DNA from: Shewanella livingstonensis
GTDB taxonomy: Bacteria; Pseudomonadota; Gammaproteobacteria; Enterobacterales; Shewanellaceae
Assembly: GCF_003855395.1 (NCBI RefSeq)
Contig: NZ_CP034015.1
Span: 4,722,001 to 4,786,000, forward strand
DNA length: 64,000 nucleotides
Direction: 5' to 3'
The notes under the pieces are model-generated. The model had not been told where the DNA came from. It ran no database searches and saw nothing but the letters and a program-made list of their open reading frames with translations. The position numbers were made by a program, and so were the translations under genes. Of this stretch, positions 35,367 to 45,101 are shown in pieces (position 1 is the stretch's first letter; the number at the start of each line of letters is the position of its first letter).

Positions 35367-36371
35367 TTAGCTCAATTCTGATGTCGTATTATACAAACGC
35401 TGAATCGCTTGTGTGACGGCTTGAAAAACTCGCTGATCAGCTAAAGCATGATAACCCGCACTAACATGTTGATACTCTAAAGACTGATGACCACAATTCT
35501 CAGTAAAAGCCGTTAATATATGTTCAGGACAAACCCAATCATGTTCGCCTTGAATTAATACGGTACTGGCTTTAATATCGCCACCAAGTGCCTTAAATTG
35601 GCTATACACATCAAAAAAATGCTGTTGCACATAGTGATGTCCTATTTGCACGCAACTTAACGCTTGAGCGACCTCACCCATAAACTGGCTTGGCTGTGCT
35701 AATGCACATTCCCACATCAACCATTGGTGAACAGCATTTTCAACCACTTGTGGATCGTGATGGTTTAAAGCATGTTGGTAAGCACACATAAGATGGTCAA
35801 TAGCAATCGTTGCAGTGGAGCCTTGATGAGTATCGGCTTGTGACAAAACCGTTTTACTTCCAGCATAAATAACAGGCTCATTAACATCGATAAATCGTGC
35901 ATATTGAGCGTTAAAAAACTGACTTACACCATTAGGGCCGTATAGCCAATTGATACCAATTTTAGAGGGAATAAACATCCCCCATAAAACTTGTGCGCGA
36001 ACCCGGCTTGGGTATAAACCGCTATACAACCAGGCTAATGTAGCGCCAAATGAGCCTCCCGCTAAATACCATTTTTCAACGCCAAAGACACACCTTAACG
36101 TCTCAATATCAGCGACTAAATCCATCACGGTATTATTCAATAGGCACCCAGACGGTCGCGATCGCCCAGCACCACGCTGATCAACAAAATAAAGATGAAA
36201 CGGGGTGCCAACAAACAAGTTAACTTCATTACGGCTACAACCCGCACCTGGGCCACCATGCAAATACAATAATGCCGGGCCCTTTAGGCAACCATATTCG
36301 GCAACATGCAATTGATGACCGTTACCTATATCGACAAATTGCTGTTGAATGAAGGGCGGTAACTCAGCCAT
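35367..36371 (-). CDS. Alpha/beta hydrolase, proline iminopeptidase-like (S33)
   Basis: A 334-aa cytoplasmic serine hydrolase. The oxyanion segment is LHGGPGAGCSR, DQRGAGRSRPSG follows, the nucleophile elbow is GGSFGA, the acid is in GEHDWVCP and the histidine in AGYHALAD. This order and spacing match prolyl aminopeptidase of family S33, which removes N-terminal proline from peptides. The GRS-P box differs little from the standard GxGRSxP. I start at ATG 36371; the preceding in-frame codon is a TTG. It begins 5 bases after the yihY stop, so the two are co-transcribed. Confidence 0.85.
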   Translation of the reverse strand: MAELPPFIQQQFVDIGNGHQLHVAEYGCLKGPALLYLHGGPGAGCSRNEVNLFVGTPFHLYFVDQRGAGRSRPSGCLLNNTVMDLVADIETLRCVFGVEKWYLAGGSFGATLAWLYSGLYPSRVRAQVLWGMFIPSKIGINWLYGPNGVSQFFNAQYARFIDVNEPVIYAGSKTVLSQADTHQGSTATIAIDHLMCAYQHALNHHDPQVVENAVHQWLMWECALAQPSQFMGEVAQALSCVQIGHHYVQQHFFDVYSQFKALGGDIKASTVLIQGEHDWVCPEHILTAFTENCGHQSLEYQHVSAGYHALADQRVFQAVTQAIQRLYNTTSELS

Positions 36372-36376
36372 CAAGA

Positions 36377-37432
<1,056 letters not shown>

Positions 37433-37459
37433 TTAGTTATTCAATAATGGAGCAAATTG

Positions 37460-37684
37460 ATGTCACAACAAGGTTCAGCGGGCAATGTGCTCGCGGCTGT
37501 CGCAAGTATATTTTTCCCAGGTTTAGGTCAGCTTTTACAAGGACGTATATTAGCGGCTTTGTTATTCTTCTGCATTACTGCCGTATGCTACTTCTTTTTT
37601 GTGCTGGTTATTCCAGCCATTATTGGTGGTTTATTCCATTTATGGAGCATCATCGACGCAGCCAAATTTAAATCGGGAAGTTAG
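37460..37684 (+). CDS. Small membrane protein, function unknown
   Basis: A 74-aa protein with two hydrophobic segments: residues about 9-30 (NVLAAVASIFFPGLGQLLQG) and 34-62. FPGLGQLLQGR, a Pro-Gly turn with G-Q-x-x-x-G, resembles the TM2-domain and YidC-spaced small proteins that pack a Gly-rich hairpin in the membrane. GGAG at 37449-37452 sits 7 bases before the ATG. It is divergent from yihY and 63 bases from the following lipoprotein gene. No role can be assigned. Confidence 0.75.
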   Translation: MSQQGSAGNVLAAVASIFFPGLGQLLQGRILAALLFFCITAVCYFFFVLVIPAIIGGLFHLWSIIDAAKFKSGS

Positions 37685-37747
37685 TCACATAAGAGCGTTA
37701 ACCTTAGCGAGGTACCTTTCGCCTCACACAATAAAAGAGACACATTG

Positions 37748-38395
37748 ATGAAAAAATGGATATCACTGGCACTATTAAGTAGCAGTTTACTGTTGAGCGG
37801 TTGTCAAAGCGCCTATTATGGTGCAATGGAAAAAGTCGGCTATCACAAACGCGACATTATGGTTGATAGAGTACAAAGCGCTAAAGAGTCGCAACAAGAC
37901 GCCCAAGAGGAGTTTAGCTCTGCTTTAGCTGAAATGCAGGCATTATTGGCATTTGATGGCGGTGATTTAGAAGATGCCTATGACAAAGCAAAAGATGAAT
38001 ATGAATCGGCTCAGTCAGCAGCAGATGAAGTCACCAATCGTATCGGTAAAGTTGAAGATGTTGCTGATGCATTGTTTGACGAATGGCAAGCTGAAATCGA
38101 AGAGATAAGTAAAGCCAGCTTACGCCGCAATAGCACCAAAAAACTAAACGAAACCAAGCGATCTTATAGCTCACTGGTCAAAAGTATGCGTCGTGCAGAA
38201 GCTAAAATGCCACCTATTTTAACCGCAATGAAAGACAATATGTTGTATTTAAAACATAACTTAAATGCGCAAGCCATTGGAGCCATCAAAGGCGACTTTG
38301 CCAATTTACAAACCGATATCTCCAGCCTGATTAACGAAATGAACAAGTCGATTGCTGAATCGAATAAGTTTATTGAGTCAATGGAACAAGGTTAA
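37748..38395 (+). CDS. DUF2959 lipoprotein
   Basis: A 215-aa protein with a lipoprotein signal peptide (lipobox LLLSGC near residue 18) and an almost wholly alpha-helical, charged body. DRVQSAKESQQDAQEEF and the long heptad-like stretches suggest a coiled-coil rod. This matches DUF2959, a proteobacterial family of unknown function. Start ATG 37748 is preferred to the TTG immediately before it. Probable location is the outer-membrane inner face. Confidence 0.83.
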   Translation: MKKWISLALLSSSLLLSGCQSAYYGAMEKVGYHKRDIMVDRVQSAKESQQDAQEEFSSALAEMQALLAFDGGDLEDAYDKAKDEYESAQSAADEVTNRIGKVEDVADALFDEWQAEIEEISKASLRRNSTKKLNETKRSYSSLVKSMRRAEAKMPPILTAMKDNMLYLKHNLNAQAIGAIKGDFANLQTDISSLINEMNKSIAESNKFIESMEQG

Positions 38396-38421
38396 CCGTT
38401 AGTAAAAAGCTCAATTCAATA

Positions 38422-38478
38422 CCCAAAAGCGCGATCTCTGCATTCGTCATCGATGATGAATTAGGTGCTGCTTTTGGG
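38422..38478. terminator. Convergent hairpin between DUF2959 and Lrp-like genes
   Basis: CCCAAAAGC (38422-38430) pairs with GCTTTTGGG (38470-38478), with a second palindrome TTCGTCATCGATGATGAA inside the loop. It lies between converging genes and could end both, although the T runs are weak. Confidence 0.45.
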
Positions 38479-38506
38479 GATTGATGATAAGACTGTTATT
38501 CAAGGG

Positions 38507-38977
38507 TTAATCAATCGGCGATTCATCTACCGGTAGCGCTGTGCGGCTAAAAATTTGCTTTAATACCACAGTGGTTTCAATACTGGCGACAAACTTGAGA
38601 TTACCGAGTGATTTTTTAATAAAGTGCTCGTAGGACACTAAGTCTTTGGCGACTATTTTTAATATATAATCATAGGCTCCGGTTACCACAGCGCATTCCA
38701 TCACTTGAGGCAATTGTGCCATGGTCGATTCGAATAATGCTGTCGACTGATCGGTGTGCTCCGTTAAGCGTACCGATGTATACACCACAACATTTAAACC
38801 CACTTTAAATGGATCAACTTGGGCACCATAGCCCAAAATCACTTTATCTTGTTCCAGCTTTTTTACTCGTCGTAAACACGGAGTATCTGACATGTTAACC
38901 TTATCGGCTAATTCAGAAACAGCCATTCGGCCCTGACGTTGCAATATTTCTAATAGTTTGAGATCTTTTTTATCCAT
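38507..38977 (-). CDS. Lrp/AsnC family transcriptional regulator
   Basis: A 156-aa regulator. The N-terminal winged helix-turn-helix reads LLEILQRQGRMAVSELADKV then SDTPCLRRVKKLEQ; the C-terminal RAM effector domain includes VMECAVVTGAYDYILKIVA, which binds amino acids and builds octamers. The family controls amino-acid metabolism. It has no obvious neighbouring target: the next gene upstream on the same strand is a pilin. Its role could be global or local to an unlinked operon. Confidence 0.9.
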   Translation of the reverse strand: MDKKDLKLLEILQRQGRMAVSELADKVNMSDTPCLRRVKKLEQDKVILGYGAQVDPFKVGLNVVVYTSVRLTEHTDQSTALFESTMAQLPQVMECAVVTGAYDYILKIVAKDLVSYEHFIKKSLGNLKFVASIETTVVLKQIFSRTALPVDESPID

Positions 38978-39118
38978 TGAGCAAATCGCTTTTTAGTGAG
39001 TGATTAATGATATAAATATCATATTTTTGAGTGAAATCCTCTACAAATCGTACTTAAGCTCAAAAATATCACGCCACTAAACCCAATTATACCTTCGACA
39101 TTCTTGCTACCAACAAAA

Positions 39119-39146
39119 ATGCCATAAAGTAATCTTCATGGCATTC
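39119..39146 (-). terminator. Terminator of the pilin-like gene
   Basis: Inverted repeat AATGCCAT / ATGGCATT, followed on the minus strand by a T5 tract. Confidence 0.8.
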
Positions 39147-39171
39147 TTTTAACGGTGAGTGATTCACCGCA

Positions 39172-39705
39172 TTAACAGTCGTCAATGTTGACTTCAACCA
39201 GAGGTTGCTCACCCGCAGCTAAAGGCTGTGAATAACGAATCTCACATTTGTTTGTGGCATAATCGGCATTAGGACGAATTCGTAAGCCAGGGCGATCATT
39301 TATGTCATATGTTGTGATGTTAAATTCACCACCGTCATTGTTGTCGGCAATGTTAATCAACCTAGCAATACCCGCACTTGTATGACGCGGATATCCATAT
39401 GCTAAGGTAATGGATTGTCCTTGCACGATGATACTATTACCAAGACCATTACCAGTTGCTATTCCTTTAGTTTCATCACAACTGGTGCTTATCACACAAG
39501 CAGAATACACCATGATTTTACCGCTATTAATCGCCGCTGCAACCCCTTGCATAGAACTCGCATAGGCATCGCTTTTTAAATTAATAAATTTAGGCGCAGC
39601 TACGACAGCAAGAATACCTAAAATAATAATCACAATAACAAGTTCTATTAACGTAAAACCTGACTGTTTGCACTGCGAAGAATCATTACCCACTGAGTTT
39701 GTCAT
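39172..39705 (-). CDS. Orphan type IV (MSHA-like) prepilin
   Basis: A 177-aa pilin-like protein. The prepilin peptidase site is G16-F17 in [16 protein letters not shown], with glutamate at +5 of the mature protein, followed by the standard hydrophobic helix and [20 protein letters not shown], which closely resembles the MSHA major pilin MshA. Four cysteines in the C-terminal half (CVISTSC, then C and a final C) could form disulfide loops. No assembly genes (mshE, gspE, pilC-type) are adjacent, so it must rely on an unlinked secretion or pilus system. Confidence 0.83.
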   Translation of the reverse strand: MTNSVGNDSSQCKQSGFTLIELVIVIIILGILAVVAAPKFINLKSDAYASSMQGVAAAINSGKIMVYSACVISTSCDETKGIATGNGLGNSIIVQGQSITLAYGYPRHTSAGIARLINIADNNDGGEFNITTYDINDRPGLRIRPNADYATNKCEIRYSQPLAAGEQPLVEVNIDDC

Positions 39706-39913
39706 TATTAACTTAAATCCTGTTAACTAAGATAAAAAAGTATTTATAGAACCCACACAATCATAAATACTAGCTTGACCTTACTGGTACTCACGCCTTG
39801 ATATAATATATTGCCACATCAGTGCGATTAATCAAACCGTCAACAATATCATTAGCCCATGCTAATCATCATTTTGATACTCACTTCATAAAGTGACTTT
39901 TTGTCCACAAAAA

Positions 39914-39944
39914 AACCCCGATAATCACTTATCGGGGTTGGTAT
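39914..39944 (-). terminator. Terminator of glnA
   Basis: Perfect 10-bp inverted repeat AACCCCGATA / TATCGGGGTT with a 6-nt loop; T5 follows on the minus strand. Confidence 0.92.
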
Positions 39945-39979
39945 TTTATAGTACTAAATCGTCTTAAAACACAAACTCA

Positions 39980-41389
39980 TTATAGGCTATAGTACATCTC
40001 AAACTCTAATGGGTGAGTTGTACGTGCAATACGCTCAGCTTCTTCCGTTTTAAGCTTGATATAAGACTGGATAAAGTCTTCGCTAAATACGCCGCCTTTA
40101 GTTAAGAACTCATGATCAGCTTGTAAGTTTTCTAATGCGTTTTCTAATGAAGTCGCAACCTGTGGAATTTCAGCAGCTTCTTCAGGAGGCAAGTCATATA
40201 GATCTTTGTCCATCGCTTCACCTGGGTGGATCTTGTTTTGAATACCATCAAGACCGGCCATTAATAGCGCAGAAAAACCTAAGTATGGGTTTGCATGTGG
40301 ATCTGGGAAACGAGCTTCAATACGACGACCTTTAGGGCTCGGTACCACTGGGATACGGATTGATGCAGAACGGTTACGTGCAGAATATGCAAGCATAACT
40401 GGCGCTTCAAAATGCGGCACTAAACGCTTGTAAGAGTTGGTGCTTGGGTTAGTGAAAGCGTTCAAAGCACGAGCGTGCTTAATAATACCACCAATGTAGT
40501 AAAGCGCCATTTCACTTAAACCAGCATATTTATCACCAGCAAATAAGTTAACACCGTCTTTAGCTAAAGACTGGTGCACGTGCATGCCGCTACCGTTATC
40601 ACCAACGATTGGTTTTGGCATAAATGTCGCTGTTTTTCCATAAGCATGCGCCATGTTATGAACAACGTATTTTAGAATTTGAATTTCATCAGCTTTTTTA
40701 GTCAATGTATTGAAACGAGTTGCGATTTCGTTTTGACCCGCTGTTGCCACTTCGTGGTGATGTGCTTCAACCACTTGACCCATTTCCTCAAGCACTAAAC
40801 ACATTGCCGAACGTAAATCTTGTGACGAGTCAACAGGTGCAACTGGGAAATATCCACCCTTCACCATTGGACGGTGACCAGTGTTGCCATCTGCGTATTC
40901 TTTTCCAGAGTTCCATGCTGCTTCTTTTGCATCAATCTTTACAAAACAGCCTGACATATCAGTACCAAAACGGACATCGTCAAATAAGAAGAATTCTGGC
41001 TCTGGACCAATCAATACAGTATCAGCAATACCGGTAGAAATTAGGTAAGCTTCAGCTTTTTTTGCAATTGAACGAGGGTCGCGGTCATAACCTGTCATGG
41101 TACCAGGCTCTAAAATATCACAACGAATAAGTGCGGTAGTTTCTTCGGTGAAAGGGTCTAATACAAAAGTAGTTGGATCAGGCATTAATACCATGTCTGA
41201 TTCGTTGATGCCTTTCCAGCCTGCAATTGAAGAACCGTCAAACATTTTACCGTCTTCAAAAAACTCTTCATTTACTTGGTGAGATGGGATAGAAACATGC
41301 TGCTCTTTACCTTTAGTGTCGGTAAAGCGTAAGTCTACAAACTTCACTTCTAACTCTACAAGTTGTTTTAAAACTGATTCAACTGACAT
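39980..41389 (-). CDS. glnA: Glutamine synthetase type I
   Basis: A 469-aa enzyme, the standard length for GSI-beta, forming the dodecamer that makes glutamine from glutamate, ammonia and ATP. Seen: [12 protein letters not shown] (N-terminal latch), [14 protein letters not shown] (metal ligands), the ATP-binding [26 protein letters not shown], and the adenylylation loop [10 protein letters not shown] with the modifiable tyrosine, so it should be controlled by GlnE. ATG 41389 has GAGG upstream; a TTG at 41395 is an unlikely alternative. The upstream DNA carries NtrC-type sites and a sigma-54 promoter candidate, which indicates nitrogen-controlled expression. Confidence 0.97.
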   Translation of the reverse strand: MSVESVLKQLVELEVKFVDLRFTDTKGKEQHVSIPSHQVNEEFFEDGKMFDGSSIAGWKGINESDMVLMPDPTTFVLDPFTEETTALIRCDILEPGTMTGYDRDPRSIAKKAEAYLISTGIADTVLIGPEPEFFLFDDVRFGTDMSGCFVKIDAKEAAWNSGKEYADGNTGHRPMVKGGYFPVAPVDSSQDLRSAMCLVLEEMGQVVEAHHHEVATAGQNEIATRFNTLTKKADEIQILKYVVHNMAHAYGKTATFMPKPIVGDNGSGMHVHQSLAKDGVNLFAGDKYAGLSEMALYYIGGIIKHARALNAFTNPSTNSYKRLVPHFEAPVMLAYSARNRSASIRIPVVPSPKGRRIEARFPDPHANPYLGFSALLMAGLDGIQNKIHPGEAMDKDLYDLPPEEAAEIPQVATSLENALENLQADHEFLTKGGVFSEDFIQSYIKLKTEEAERIARTTHPLEFEMYYSL

Positions 41390-41493
41390 TCTCAAGCCTC
41401 CGGTAGGGTAAAGGGTTGTCCCTTAATATAATCCTGCTATTCGCCAGATGATGCATCTGGAAAACGAATTTTTACATAATTATCAGCTGTAAA

Positions 41494-41508
41494 GCGATAT
41501 TCATGCCA
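41494..41508 (-). promoter_or_regulatory. Sigma-54 promoter candidate for glnA
   Basis: On the minus strand the sequence reads TGGCATG-AATA-TCGC, against the sigma-54 consensus TGGCAYG-N4-TTGC (one mismatch in the -12 element). It would start transcription about 90 bases before the glnA ATG, downstream of the NtrC-type sites. Confidence 0.7.
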
Positions 41509-41570
41509 GTTCGCTAACTTATTGATTCTATAAAGATGAAAAACTTTTCAAATCTTCAAAATCATCACTT

Positions 41571-41587
41571 TGCACCATCAGCGTGCA
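41571..41587. promoter_or_regulatory. NtrC-type binding site upstream of glnA
   Basis: TGCACCATCAGCGTGCA matches the dyad of NtrC enhancer sites (TGCACCA-N3-TGGTGCA) with an imperfect right half. It lies roughly 80-90 bp upstream of the sigma-54 candidate's start point, on the usual side for NtrC activation. Confidence 0.68.
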
Positions 41588-41600
41588 TTACTATGTTTCA

Positions 41601-41630
41601 TCATGGTGCAAAAGTCCATAATGGTGCGTC
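41601..41630. promoter_or_regulatory. Additional NtrC half-sites upstream of glnA
   Basis: Two more copies of the half-site ATGGTGC lie at 41604-41610 and 41621-41627. Multiple sites of varying strength are typical of the NtrC enhancer of glnA. Confidence 0.5.
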
Positions 41631-41870
41631 ATCTTAATGCTGGTGTTTTAGTCAATGTCACATTTTTGTATTACACCTTTGTTATGCTTACTATATAACC
41701 GTTTTATGCTGTTTTTTGACGCTTAGCAAGTAATGGATTTACAAGTGTTCAAAAATAATCCTATCTACAAAAGCTGCTGTGAAGTAGAATGGCACGCTTT
41801 TTTACAGTAGTTATAATCTATAGCTTCTGTTAGATCCTTTTTTTTTATTTGCTGGTTTAGAGGTTTATCC

Positions 41871-43682
41871 GTGCTAGAGAATTTACGTAACATCGCCATT
41901 ATTGCCCACGTTGACCATGGAAAAACAACCCTAGTTGACAAAATGTTGGCGCAGTCAGGAACCCTTGCATCTCGTGGAGAAGCTACTGAGCGGGTTATGG
42001 ATTCTAACGATCTTGAAAAAGAACGTGGAATCACCATTCTGGCAAAGAATACTGCCATCCAGTGGAACGACTACCGTATCAATATCGTAGATACTCCTGG
42101 CCACGCCGATTTCGGTGGTGAAGTAGAACGCGTTCTATCTATGGTCGATTCAGTATTATTGTTGGTTGACGCAGTTGATGGTCCAATGCCACAAACTCGC
42201 TTTGTAACCAAGAAAGCGTTCGCTCAAGGGCTTAAGCCAATTGTTGTTATTAACAAAATTGACCGTCCAAGTGCTCGTCCAGATTGGGTTATTGACCAAG
42301 TATTCGATTTATTCGTTAACTTAGGTGCCACTGACGAACAATTAGATTTCCCAATCGTTTATGCTTCTGCATTGAATGGTTTTGCAACGTTAGATCCTGA
42401 TGTAGCTAGCGATGATATGACGCCGCTATTCCAAACCATCGTTGAGAAAGTCGCTTTCCCAGATGCTGATGCTGAAGCGCCATTCCAAATGCAAATTTCT
42501 CAAATCGATTATAACTCATACGTGGGTGTTATCGGTATTGGCCGTATTACCCGTGGTAGCGTTAAGACTAACCAACAAGTGACTATTATTGGCGCTGATG
42601 GTAAGACACGTAACGGCAAAATGGGCCAAGTATTAGGTTACATGGGTCTTGATCGTACTGAAGTTAAAATTGCTAACGCTGGTGACATCGTTGCGATTAC
42701 CGGTTTAGGCGAGCTTAAAATTTCTGACACTGTCTGTGCAGTGAATGCAGTAGAAGCAATGCCACCGTTAACGGTTGATGAACCAACACTAACGATGACA
42801 TTCCAAGTAAACACTTCTCCGTTCGCGGGTAAAGAAGGTAAGTACGTTACTTCACGTAACATTCTTGAACGTTTACAGACTGAATTAGTTCACAACGTAG
42901 CACTTCGCGTTGAAGAAACAGAAAGTCCAGACCGTTTCCGCGTATCAGGCCGTGGTGAATTACACTTATCGATTCTAATTGAAAACATGCGTCGTGAAGG
43001 TTATGAATTAGCCGTATCTCGTCCAGAAGTTATTCTAAAAACAATCGATGGTGAGCTACATGAACCATACGAAACAGTAACCGTTGACGTTGAAGAAGAA
43101 CATCAAGGTACCGTAATTGAAAAATTAGGTATTCGTAAAGGTGAAATGAAAGACATGCAGCTTGATGGCAAAGGTCGAGTACGTATCGACTTCGTTATCC
43201 CAAGCCGTGGCTTAATTGGTTTCCAAACTGAATTCTTAACTGCAACATCTGGTACGGGTCTAATTTATCATTCATTTGATCATTACGGTCCGCACAAAGG
43301 TGGCGATATTGGTCAGCGCGCTAACGGCGTACTGATTTCAAACGCAACAGGTAAGTCATTAACGTTTGCCTTGTTTGCTCTACAAGACCGTGGTCGTCTG
43401 TTTATTGGCCACGCGGCTGAAGTGTATGAAGGTCAAGTAGTGGGTATTCATGCTCGCTCTAACGATTTGACTGTTAACTGTTTGAAAGGTAAGCAGCTAA
43501 CTAACATGCGTGCATCTGGTACTGATGAAGCACAAGTGTTAACTACACCGATTACACTGACGCTTGAGCAAGCACTCGAATTCATTGATGATGATGAATT
43601 AGTTGAAGTAACTCCTAAGAACATCCGTGTTCGTAAGAGATTCTTAACTGAAAACGAGCGTAAGCGTAATAACCGCGGTTAA
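41871..43682 (+). CDS. typA: Ribosome-associated GTPase TypA/BipA
   Basis: A 603-aa translational GTPase that binds the 70S ribosome and helps 50S assembly at low temperature. Seen: P-loop [15 protein letters not shown], switch [27 protein letters not shown], then domains II, III and V and the TypA-specific C-terminal domain ([20 protein letters not shown]). The start is a GTG at 41871 with AGAGG upstream. It is divergent from glnA across the nitrogen-control region, the arrangement also seen in enteric bacteria (typA/bipA near glnALG). Confidence 0.97.
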   Translation: MLENLRNIAIIAHVDHGKTTLVDKMLAQSGTLASRGEATERVMDSNDLEKERGITILAKNTAIQWNDYRINIVDTPGHADFGGEVERVLSMVDSVLLLVDAVDGPMPQTRFVTKKAFAQGLKPIVVINKIDRPSARPDWVIDQVFDLFVNLGATDEQLDFPIVYASALNGFATLDPDVASDDMTPLFQTIVEKVAFPDADAEAPFQMQISQIDYNSYVGVIGIGRITRGSVKTNQQVTIIGADGKTRNGKMGQVLGYMGLDRTEVKIANAGDIVAITGLGELKISDTVCAVNAVEAMPPLTVDEPTLTMTFQVNTSPFAGKEGKYVTSRNILERLQTELVHNVALRVEETESPDRFRVSGRGELHLSILIENMRREGYELAVSRPEVILKTIDGELHEPYETVTVDVEEEHQGTVIEKLGIRKGEMKDMQLDGKGRVRIDFVIPSRGLIGFQTEFLTATSGTGLIYHSFDHYGPHKGGDIGQRANGVLISNATGKSLTFALFALQDRGRLFIGHAAEVYEGQVVGIHARSNDLTVNCLKGKQLTNMRASGTDEAQVLTTPITLTLEQALEFIDDDELVEVTPKNIRVRKRFLTENERKRNNRG

Positions 43683-43730
43683 TTGACATTAATAAGTGGC
43701 GTTACATTTACCACTTATTAAGACCTGAAA

Positions 43731-43760
43731 AGCCCAGATGCTCTGCATCTGGGCTTTTTG
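43731..43760 (+). terminator. Terminator of typA
   Basis: Inverted repeat AGCCCAGATGC / GCATCTGGGCT with a TCT loop and T5. A second hairpin, AATAAGTGG/CCACTTATT, lies just upstream at 43691-43719. Confidence 0.92.
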
Positions 43761-43804
43761 TTGCCTCATCTATACAGGCAAAGACCTAGGACGCTGCGCT
43801 GCTA

Positions 43805-43896
43805 GTACGCTTCGCGGCTAGAGGCTATAAAGTCAACAGCTTAGCAGCGAAGCGACTCTAGCAATGACAAAGTCATGTCCTAGCAGCGAAGCGACG
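43805..43896. repeat. Short clustered repeats
   Basis: The 15-mer TAGCAGCGAAGCGAC occurs at 43842-43856 and again at 43881-43895, and a related inverted form (ACGCTTCGCGGCTAG) begins at about 43807. The CATGACTTTGTCATT-like dyad between the copies (ATGACAAAGTCAT) adds to the structure. It is non-coding intergenic DNA of unknown origin. Confidence 0.6.
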
Positions 43897-43980
43897 CTAA
43901 TGATACAAGATGAAAACATTTAACTAGATATTTTAGCAAAACGCAGATAGATTCAATCACATCATTTTTAGGGAGAATAT

Positions 43981-44292
43981 ATGAGTATGTTGCAACAGGT
44001 AAGTGTCGCTAAGAAAGCCAATGTTTATTTTAACGGTAAAGTGATAAGTAGAAGCGTAGTGTTAGCTGACGGTAGTAAACAAACTTTAGGTGTTGTGTTG
44101 CCTGGTGAATATGAGTTTGCTACTGCTCAAGGCGAAATAATGCAGGTTATTTCTGGCGAATTTGAAGTGTTATTGCCTAGCCAAACGGAATGGGTTATCT
44201 ACGCTGCAGGTAGTCAGTTTCAACTTGCACCAAATGTGAGCTTCAGTATCCGTACAGCACAAATTTCAGAATACTGCTGCCAATACATATAG
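43981..44292 (+). CDS. ppnP: Pyrimidine/purine nucleoside phosphorylase PpnP
   Basis: A 103-aa cupin of the PpnP (former DUF1255/YaiE) family, which splits nucleosides with phosphate to base and ribose-1-phosphate. [18 protein letters not shown] and [12 protein letters not shown] are the signature start; [10 protein letters not shown] and the F-x-V/I-x-x-S core follow. Length fits the family exactly. It has its own terminator. Confidence 0.9.
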   Translation: MSMLQQVSVAKKANVYFNGKVISRSVVLADGSKQTLGVVLPGEYEFATAQGEIMQVISGEFEVLLPSQTEWVIYAAGSQFQLAPNVSFSIRTAQISEYCCQYI

Positions 44293-44344
44293 TGTTATTG
44301 CACCTTAATAACTAATACGGCTTCACCACATTAGCCGCTTCAAT

Positions 44345-44380
44345 TCAGCTTAAGCAAAACAGTTTAAGCTGATTTTTTTT
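44345..44380 (+). terminator. Terminator of ppnP
   Basis: Inverted repeat TCAGCTTAA / TTAAGCTGA with a 10-nt loop and T8. Confidence 0.85.
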
Positions 44381-44436
44381 ATAAAAACGTCTACTCTATT
44401 AACACTATCTAACACTACCGTTTTATGGAGTGCATC

Positions 44437-44961
44437 ATGCGCCTTATCATCCTTATTGGTTTATTATTATTAAGCGCCCAAAGTTTTGCGACTGTATATC
44501 GCTGGGTAGATGAAAATGGCAAAGTTCATTACTCCGATGAAGCTAAGAATAATGCAGAAGCTGTTGATCTAAATGAAAATACGCAAAATAACATGACCAT
44601 TATCACTCCGACAAAAGTAACCACCACGGAGGAAAAAGAAGCCAAAATTAACTACGCTATCTCGATTACTTCCCCTCAACAAGAAGCGACTGTGCGCGAT
44701 AACAACGGCGCATTAACTGTGTCTGTGAGTGTTACCCCGCAACTACCCCGTGGTGTGCTGATGACATTACTAGTTGATGGTATTATCGTTGCCCCCGCTC
44801 AAGTGTCGAATATATTCCAATTGACCGGTATTAGTAGAGGTGAACATTCGCTTATTGTTAATGCTGTTACACAAAACGGCAAAGTCCTTGCATCAAGCTC
44901 TCCTAGAAAGATATTCCTTCACCAAGCATCAGTATTTGGACCAGCAAATAAATCTAAGTAA
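44437..44961 (+). CDS. DUF4124 exported protein
   Basis: A 174-aa protein with a signal peptide (MRLIILIGLLLLSAQSFA) followed directly by VYRWVDENGKVHYSDEA, the classical DUF4124 motif. The rest contains an Ig-like beta domain (about residues 75-155) with SPQQEATVRDNNG. GGAG lies 6 bases before ATG 44437; an earlier in-frame ATG at 44425 is less well placed. The family is periplasmic and of unknown function. Neighbouring glnL begins 140 bases downstream with its own NtrC site, so it is probably not in that operon. Confidence 0.85.
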   Translation: MRLIILIGLLLLSAQSFATVYRWVDENGKVHYSDEAKNNAEAVDLNENTQNNMTIITPTKVTTTEEKEAKINYAISITSPQQEATVRDNNGALTVSVSVTPQLPRGVLMTLLVDGIIVAPAQVSNIFQLTGISRGEHSLIVNAVTQNGKVLASSSPRKIFLHQASVFGPANKSK

Positions 44962-45052
44962 TTATGATAAAAATTCATTTTATTCATTAACTTATAATTT
45001 TATTCGTGACTAGTTATCTTACTGAATGCCTGTGTGTTCCGGGTTGTGATGC

Positions 45053-45081
45053 GCACCAAATTGGTGCATCATAATGGTGCA
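45053..45081. promoter_or_regulatory. NtrC-type operator at glnL
   Basis: GCACCAAATTGGTGC (45053-45067) is a perfect 15-base palindrome and a textbook NtrC dyad; an extra half-site ATGGTGC lies at 45074-45080. The palindrome ends 34 bases before the glnL ATG, close enough to suggest autorepression of glnLG by NtrC, as at the enteric glnL promoter. Confidence 0.75.
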
Positions 45082-45101
45082 ACCCTATACTAGGACGGCT
45101 A

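Noticed and set aside
40720..41037. Plus-strand frame inside glnA
   Set aside because: Antisense shadow of a highly conserved gene with no independent signals.
43805..43896. Repeats after typA considered as a CRISPR array
   Set aside because: Only two close direct copies, no regular spacer length, no cas genes; copies also appear inverted.
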